Shown here: positions 59,216 to 64,000 of the stretch, piece after piece | How positions within the stretch are numbered: the first letter of the stretch is position 1 | Layout: each line of letters begins with the position of its first letter | DNA from: Hepsetus odoe | Taxonomy: Eukaryota > Chordata > Actinopteri > Characiformes > Hepsetidae | DNA length: 64,000 bases | Direction: 5' to 3' | Assembly (NCBI GenBank): GCA_017165825.1 | Contig: CM029381.1 | Location: 419,807 to 483,806, forward strand | The notes under the pieces: generated by a model | What the model saw: the letters and a program-made list of their open reading frames with translations, nothing else | What the model was told of the DNA's origin: nothing | The model's database searches: none | Program-made: the position numbers and the translations under genes

Positions 59216-59679
59216 TATTTCTTAGCAACTGCAGGTCTTATGGTTTAGTACCAAAATCTTCTGCAGCAACTCTGGTAGAAGAACCAATCAGGCAGTGTGG
59301 GAGGAGCTTACTGCTGTACGGTACAGAGTACATCAGTTATTAGCTTCGTTTATCAAAAGGGAATATCTGAGGCCCAGTAAACCTTAGCAAGGGAACGATG
59401 CAAATGGAAGAGCGCTGTAAAAAGAAATCAGCTCAGATACGGACTGCAACCTTTGAGATGATAGAACCCAAAGGTCAGCATTCTTTATCACTCTGGACCA
59501 AAGGAGTGTCGTCTCTGCCTGGCGGTAAAACTGACCAAGTAAATAGTTCATCACCGTCAGGCTCTGAGTTTGGACGCCTTTGAGGTTTCTCCTGAATTCT
59601 TATGGTTTATGGAAGGGCGAGTCTTTAAAACCATAAAAAAGAACCACACTGTAGTAACACAAGCTCACAAATGTTGCTA

Positions 59680-61460
59680 TGTGGCCCTTGCAAGGCCTTC
59701 ATAACCATTTCATAACATAAATCTTCATGAAGGGTCAGGGTGACAGTGTAGGGTAGCGTTCATAAAGCTACATAGACCCCAGAGGGGAAGCTTGTTGGCA
59801 TATGCATCAATGTATGTTTATGTCAATTGTTATTAAAGGCTTATGTACATGCCATAGAGCCCTTGGTAACACTTCACTGTAGAGTAGCATTCGTAACCCT
59901 TTTGTGACAACTGACATGAAGCTACATTAACATTTCTAAAAGGTTAGCATTCATAAGGCTACAAAACATCTGCATAAACCTGTTAATACAACTGATATAG
60001 ACATTTATAAAGTCTTATAAAGTCTTAAAAGCATCATGAAAGCTATTTCTCCCCAGACTCAACCATTGAAATAAACCTTTATAAATGTCTACTTACTCTA
60101 GGGTAGCATTCGTAACCCTTTTGAGACAACAGACATAAAGCTAACAATGCTAAAATGTTAGCATTCATAAGGCTACATGTTACAAACATGTCATGGCTTG
60201 TTACAAAAAAGTGTCATAAAGACTTCGGTAGCATTTAAGTGTGGAACAGCATTCATAACCCTTTTATGACAGTTGACATAACACTACATAAACATTATTA
60301 AAGGTCAAGTCTGGCTGCTTTCATCAGTTCCACCCCAGGGAAGGTAACAACAGTGAACCCTTACAAGTAGAAGCTATGTAGGTTTATGTCACCTGTCATA
60401 AGAGGCATATGTAGCCCTACAACAAAGTGTTGCCAGCCCTTATTTCCATTTAGCCCTGAAGCTAAATGTAACTAAATGTGTAGCTTTGGAATAAAACTGT
60501 AGAAGTAGGCTTATGCCAACTGTTATAAAAGACTTATGTAGAGGCTATGTAGCACATAGCTGTGTAGCTAGAATTTTCCAACATTAGTTGTCATGCCATT
60601 TCAGCAAACGTGGGAAAATTTAGAAATGCCTCAGGCTCAGTTGTCACGAAAGGCTTATGCAGGTAGCCTGATGAACACTAGCGGTGCTAAAAGGTCCGCA
60701 TGCAAACTGTCTTACTTCCTGTAAAAGTGTAATTTTCGAAAGCAACGAGGAAATTGAATGGATGTAGCTCACAGTTGACAACCGTTCAGGGAGAAAAAAA
60801 TTTGCAGCGAAACGCACATCCTGCCAATCTGTTGTTAGAATGGACGCAGCGTTGAATGGTGAATTGGGAGGAAGGACGATTCTATTAGGCCCTATTGTTC
60901 TGCTTTCATTGCCGTCCACAGCAGATTAGTCTCCAAATCAATCAGACAGCTGTACTAATTTCCTTGCCTCTTGTCAAATTGTAGGCCTGCTCTAAAGCTG
61001 CTTTGGGGGGAGCGAGAGAGGCAAATGAACGCCATCTGCTTGGCGGCAGAAGTTTCGTTCGGGAAAAGTGACGGTTCCCTCAATGTGGTCAATCCATCAA
61101 GGAACGTCCTTTGCTTGACATAAAGATACGTAAATGTCTAAAGAAGGTTCATTCTGCTTTATAACCAGAAAAGGTAACGACAAGGGACGCTTGCTGGAAT
61201 AAGCGCCTGCATAGGCTTATGTCACCTGTCATAAAAGGCTTATGTAGCTATCAGGCTGTCGGTACGACTTTACTATAGGGCAGCATTCATTAGCCTTTTA
61301 TGGTGGCTGATGTCAAATTACGTTAACGTTTCGAAAAGGTATTCTCGCTACTTTCTTCAGTTTCACCCCATGAAAAGTTAATGAGATGCTAAGTAGGCTT
61401 GTCAGCTGTCATAAAATGCTTATGTAACCCTACTATAGGATGCTGCCGGCTTCTATAGCC
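59680..61460. repeat. Cluster of a dispersed 'GGTAGCATTCATAACCCTTTT' repeat
   Basis: The phrases GGTAGCATTCATAAxxCTTT, GACATAAAGCTACATAAAC, AAGGCTTATGTAG and GGCTTATGTCACCTGTCAT recur at least six times, separated by short spacers. Single copies occur at 29000-29190 and 35085-35260. The nature (MITE-like or other) is unknown. It lies in the last tcf4 intron. Confidence 0.6.
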
Positions 61461-61570
61461 AACAACTGTACCTTTCTGGCCATGTCTAGGACGTAGCGAT
61501 ACTTCAGGCGCCCCAGGACAATGGCTGAAAAGACGAATTAAGAACCTATAGGACATATTCAGTGGCACTT

Positions 61571-61748
61571 AAAGTGAAGTGAAAGTGACTTTCTGTCATT
61601 GTGAACACAATCGGTGAACCGTGCAGCACCCTGGGAGCAGTGATGGGGACGGTACCTCGCTCAAGGGTACCTCTGGGCAACCTACCGCTCAGGGAATGAA
61701 GCCTTCTGAGATTGGGGCCTATTCCCTAACCAATAGGCCACCACTGCA
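61571..61748 (-). mobile_element. SINE family A, minus copy
   Basis: AAAGTGAAGTGAAAGTGACT tail, CCTGGGAGCAGTGATGGGGA, GGTACCTCGCTCAAGGGTAC, AATAGGCCACCACTGC head. It lies between the tcf4 stop codon and the presumed terminal exon. Confidence 0.75.
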
Positions 61749-62048
61749 CTTGACTGCAAAGAATTGGGGGTGGATTCCTGAGGGGACGTATCCTTCTCAA
61801 CGATGATCTTGAACGTAGATCCTTCCGGCGTACACCCATTACTTGCTTAAACCCCTGAAGCTCCTGGGCAACAACGGATGTCTAGGCTACCTTTGGTATG
61901 AGGGGGAAAACTTCGTAAGGAAATTATCCCTTAAAGCAGAACGACTCGGGTGGCTTGCCTCGCTTGGGGTCGGAATCGAGCGGGACGCGTGAGCAACAGC
62001 AGATTATTGTGGAGTGAAATCTGACCATTTAGGGGAGGGTGTGGCTTT

Positions 62049-62185
62049 TTACATTTGTCCCATAGGGTTGGAGGCGTCGCCCATGCTGTGGTGGGCCCCG
62101 CCCAGGGAGAGGGGCGGGCCGTCCGGCGACACTTTCTCTTCCTCTCGTCTCTTCAGACACGCCGCCTTCGGGTTCAGATTCCTCT
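62049..62185 (-). CDS. tcf4: tcf4 C-terminal coding exon (stop)
   Basis: Acceptor TTTCTCCAG before 62185. With the preceding G it gives ER-NLNPKAACLKRREEEKVS, then PDGPPLSLGGAHHSMGDASN and PMGQM, with TAA at 62051-62049. The ERNLNPKAACLKRREEEKVS segment is the E-protein-specific region C-terminal to the bHLH domain. The MGDASNxMGQM ending is the TCF4 C terminus. The bases around the stop (AT|GTAAAAAG) also form a possible splice donor (see findings). Confidence 0.95.
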
Positions 62186-62485
62186 CTGGAGAAACAAAAC
62201 ACACACACACACACATGCACACAGTTACTCAACAGCTTTATGGTGAACCCAGGGCACCCAAGTCAGTAAAGTTCTACGTCAAACACTGACACCAAGTGGT
62301 CAGAGCTGTAATTACGCCAACTGCATTACAGAATGAGCTTTTTCCACTTATTAAGTCCCACTATTTAAGGGGTACTGCATGCACCCCATCTGACAGGGCT
62401 AACTTTTCAAACTAAAGCAATGTGGAGTCCACCACTGACCCCAGACCAGAAGAACTGGGCTGCCGGACCCAAAATCACCACTGAC

Positions 62486-62715
62486 CTCGGACCTGCTGCT
62501 CGAGGCTGAGGATGACGGCGACAGCCTGGTGCAGGATGAGCAGCTTGGTCTGCGGTTTGTCGCTCTTCAGGTGAAGCTGCACCATGCGGCCCAGCTCCTT
62601 GAAGGCCTCGTTGATGTCCCGCACGCGGAGGCGTTCTCGTGCATTGTTTGCCATCCGCCTCTCGCGCTCCCGCTCAATCTTCTGCTCCGGGGTGAGGTCC
62701 TCGTCGTCGTTGTTG
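62486..62715 (-). CDS. tcf4: tcf4 bHLH exon
   Basis: Acceptor ACACATGCAG before 62715 and donor GTCAGT after 62486. The 230-nt exon encodes NNDDEDLTPEQKIERERERR followed by MANNARERLRVRDINEAFKE, helix 1, the loop with SDKPQTK, and helix 2 LLILHQAVAVILSLEQQVR. The basic region contacts E-box DNA (CANNTG) and the helices dimerise with tissue-specific bHLH partners or Id proteins. NNDDEDLTPEQK and GRMVQLHLKSDK match TCF4; from memory TCF12 has NEDEDLNPEQK and GRMCQLHLKSEK. The exon is more GC-rich than its surroundings. Confidence 0.97.
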
Positions 62716-63616
62716 CTGCATGTGTGCGGGTAAAGTCAAAGGTTGAGGAGGAAGTTTTCTACATTCATTGATTTCACAAGTGATTGGTAAACCCTGATCG
62801 GCCACAACGTTAAAACCACTGTACTATCATTATAGAAGTCAAACACAGCTTTGACCCCTCGATGCTTGGACTCCTCAAGACCTCTGAAGGTGTATTTGCA
62901 CGAGCAGCAGATCTTTCAAGTCCAAGGTAAGGCCTAAATGTATAGTTTGGACATCCTACAGTTGTTAGGGTTATGCTCCGGGGACTTCTTGACTTCTTCA
63001 TCAGGTTCCTCAAACCCTTCCCAGACTATTCAGGACACATTAACCCGCTGAAGGTAGGAATTCTATCGCCTTGAAGGAATAGTTATAGTTGTAATATCTT
63101 CCCAGCTCCTCAGCAGATCATTACCCATATCATCACCCTGCCTCTGCCGGCTTCCCAAAGGGCATCCTGATGCCTTCTGCCTAGGTATTCCCACGTATCT
63201 AAAATTATTGAAAAGAAAACCTCCCATTGGTACGTCTTTAGCATGGGTCCTCTGACCGGTCTGCATCAAACCCATTTAAACAAGATAAGTGTTACTCAAA
63301 TCATTGTTTGGTGGCGTTAGCGCTGTGGCTGAGCGGTACCATTCTGCAGCGTCAAATTCATTAACCAATTTTTTGGGGTTGCAAATAAAATCAAACAACA
63401 TATAACCATGGCAACAGGAACAACTGCAATGAAAGGAAGCGGCCTAAACAGGTCGAATTGGTCACTCCAGGTGTAAAGCCCATAAACCCCATTTTGGATG
63501 AAGGTGGTTTATCCTGGGAGCGTTTCTTTTTTGGGAATCTGGATGGGCCTGACGCTCGTGTGTGAGGGACAGCTAAAACCTGGCTCAAAACCAGGAGGGA
63601 CAGGAGGATATCCGTA

Positions 63617-63642
63617 TGTGTGTGTGTGTGTGTGTGTGTGTG
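63617..63642. repeat. (GT)n microsatellite in tcf4 intron
   Basis: A GT run about 100 bp downstream (in gene direction) of the tcf4 RSRS exon donor. Confidence 0.9.
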
Positions 63643-63740
63643 CGGCTTGTGTCATTTAGCTGTCCCTCAGCACACTGGTCACTTCATCAAAGTCCAGAGA
63701 AGGAGTTGAATGAAGCGAGCGTCCAGCTGAAACAGTTTAC

Positions 63741-63900
63741 CTAGATCTTGACCTCTCTATAGCTTTCAGCTCCTTGCTGTCCGCCTCGTCCTTCTTCTCC
63801 AGCGTTTTGCTGTCCTGCAGGTTCTCGTCACCCTCGTCCTCCGACTTGATGTCCGAACTGACCGACGAAGTGCTCTGACCTTGCAGGCCGCCGGAGAGCG
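63741..63900 (-). CDS. tcf4: tcf4 exon upstream of bHLH (acidic/serine linker, alternative RSRS)
   Basis: Minus-strand exon, acceptor CCCCGCAG before 63900 and donor GTAAAC after 63741. It encodes LSGGLQGQSTSSVSSDIKSE then DEGDENLQDSKTLEKKDEAD and ends ...AIERSRS. The DEGDENLQDxK block is characteristic of TCF4 (E2-2/ITF2) rather than TCF12 or TCF3. A second donor 12 nt upstream (exon end 63753) would remove exactly four residues (RSRS), matching the known plus/minus RSRS isoforms of mammalian TCF4. Exons further 5' lie beyond the window edge. Confidence 0.93.
63742..63753 (-). promoter_or_regulatory. tcf4: Tandem alternative splice donors of tcf4 (RSRS choice)
   Basis: The minus strand reads GAGAG|GTCAAGATCTAG|GTAAAC. 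The two GT donors are 12 nt apart and in frame. Using the first yields ...ES-NND, and using the second yields ...ERSRS-SNND. This reproduces the documented TCF4 plus/minus isoforms. Confidence 0.75.
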
Positions 63901-64000
63901 CTGCGGGGACGAGATGGGAGGGTCATGTCAGAGAGGACGGCTGGATCTGCTGCTGGACATCCTCGTCAATCATTTTTGAACGACGACATTAATATTTATA

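Noticed and set aside
58273..59248. Open frames of 312 (+) and 307 (-) codons
   Set aside because: They arise because a 42-bp tandem unit without stops is a multiple of three. Both strands are open equally and no gene-like context exists.
62049..63900. Identification as tcf12 or tcf3
   Set aside because: NNDDEDLTPEQK, GRMVQLHLKSDK and the DEGDENLQD block fit TCF4; the known TCF12 equivalents differ at these residues.

Overview
This window is vertebrate nuclear DNA from a ray-finned fish. The genes are split by canonical GT-AG introns, the intergenic and intronic DNA is full of tRNA-derived SINEs, RTE/APE-type LINE fragments, a Tc1-like relic and many micro- and minisatellites, and the coding exons read as teleost versions of human 18q21 genes. 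A teleost is near certain. A catfish/characin-type (otophysan) fish is only a guess from the SINE style. One undetermined base (n) lies at 26876.

Three genes are visible. (1) rab27b, + strand: five coding exons between 8151 and 14531 encode an intact 217-residue Rab GTPase, followed by what looks like a long 3' UTR to about 14.7, 18.7 or 19.6 kb. (2) A minus-strand coiled-coil gene, exons 25430-25347, 25242-25124, 24653-24545, 24185-24022 and 23077-22987, encodes 188 continuous residues that look like the C-terminal tail of a cingulin/paracingulin (CGNL1-like) protein; no head or rod exons are visible to its right. (3) tcf4, minus strand: the 3' end of the E-protein gene, with exons 63900-63741 (RSRS region), 62715-62486 (bHLH) and 62185-62049 (C terminus), then a probable terminal 3' UTR exon from 57812 down to about 51.4 kb. 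The order and orientation rab27b(+) - coiled-coil gene(-) - tcf4(-) match human RAB27B - CCDC68 - TCF4, except that the middle gene here looks cingulin-like rather than CCDC68-like.

Layout: 1-8131 is sequence upstream of, or in intron 1 of, rab27b, with SINEs, a LINE shard and a degenerate minisatellite. 8132-14531 is the rab27b body, its introns packed with simple repeats. 14532-19.6 kb is the presumed 3' UTR. 19.8-22.9 kb holds old transposon sequence with a 5'-truncated LINE flanked by a 14-bp target duplication. 22.9-25.5 kb is the cingulin-like tail. 25.5-48 kb is intergenic repeats (Tc1 relic, a head-to-head SINE pair, 43-bp minisatellite). 48.05-51.13 kb is a composite of two LINE families. 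51.4-57.8 kb is AT-rich probable tcf4 3' UTR. 58.07-59.22 kb is a regular 42-bp minisatellite open on both strands. 59.7-61.5 kb is a dispersed-repeat cluster, and the tcf4 exons follow.

The three genes are separate. Rab27b works in regulated secretion (vesicle docking), cingulin-family proteins sit at the cytoplasmic face of tight junctions and bind actomyosin, and Tcf4 is a class I bHLH transcription factor. Their linkage reflects ancient synteny, not a shared pathway.
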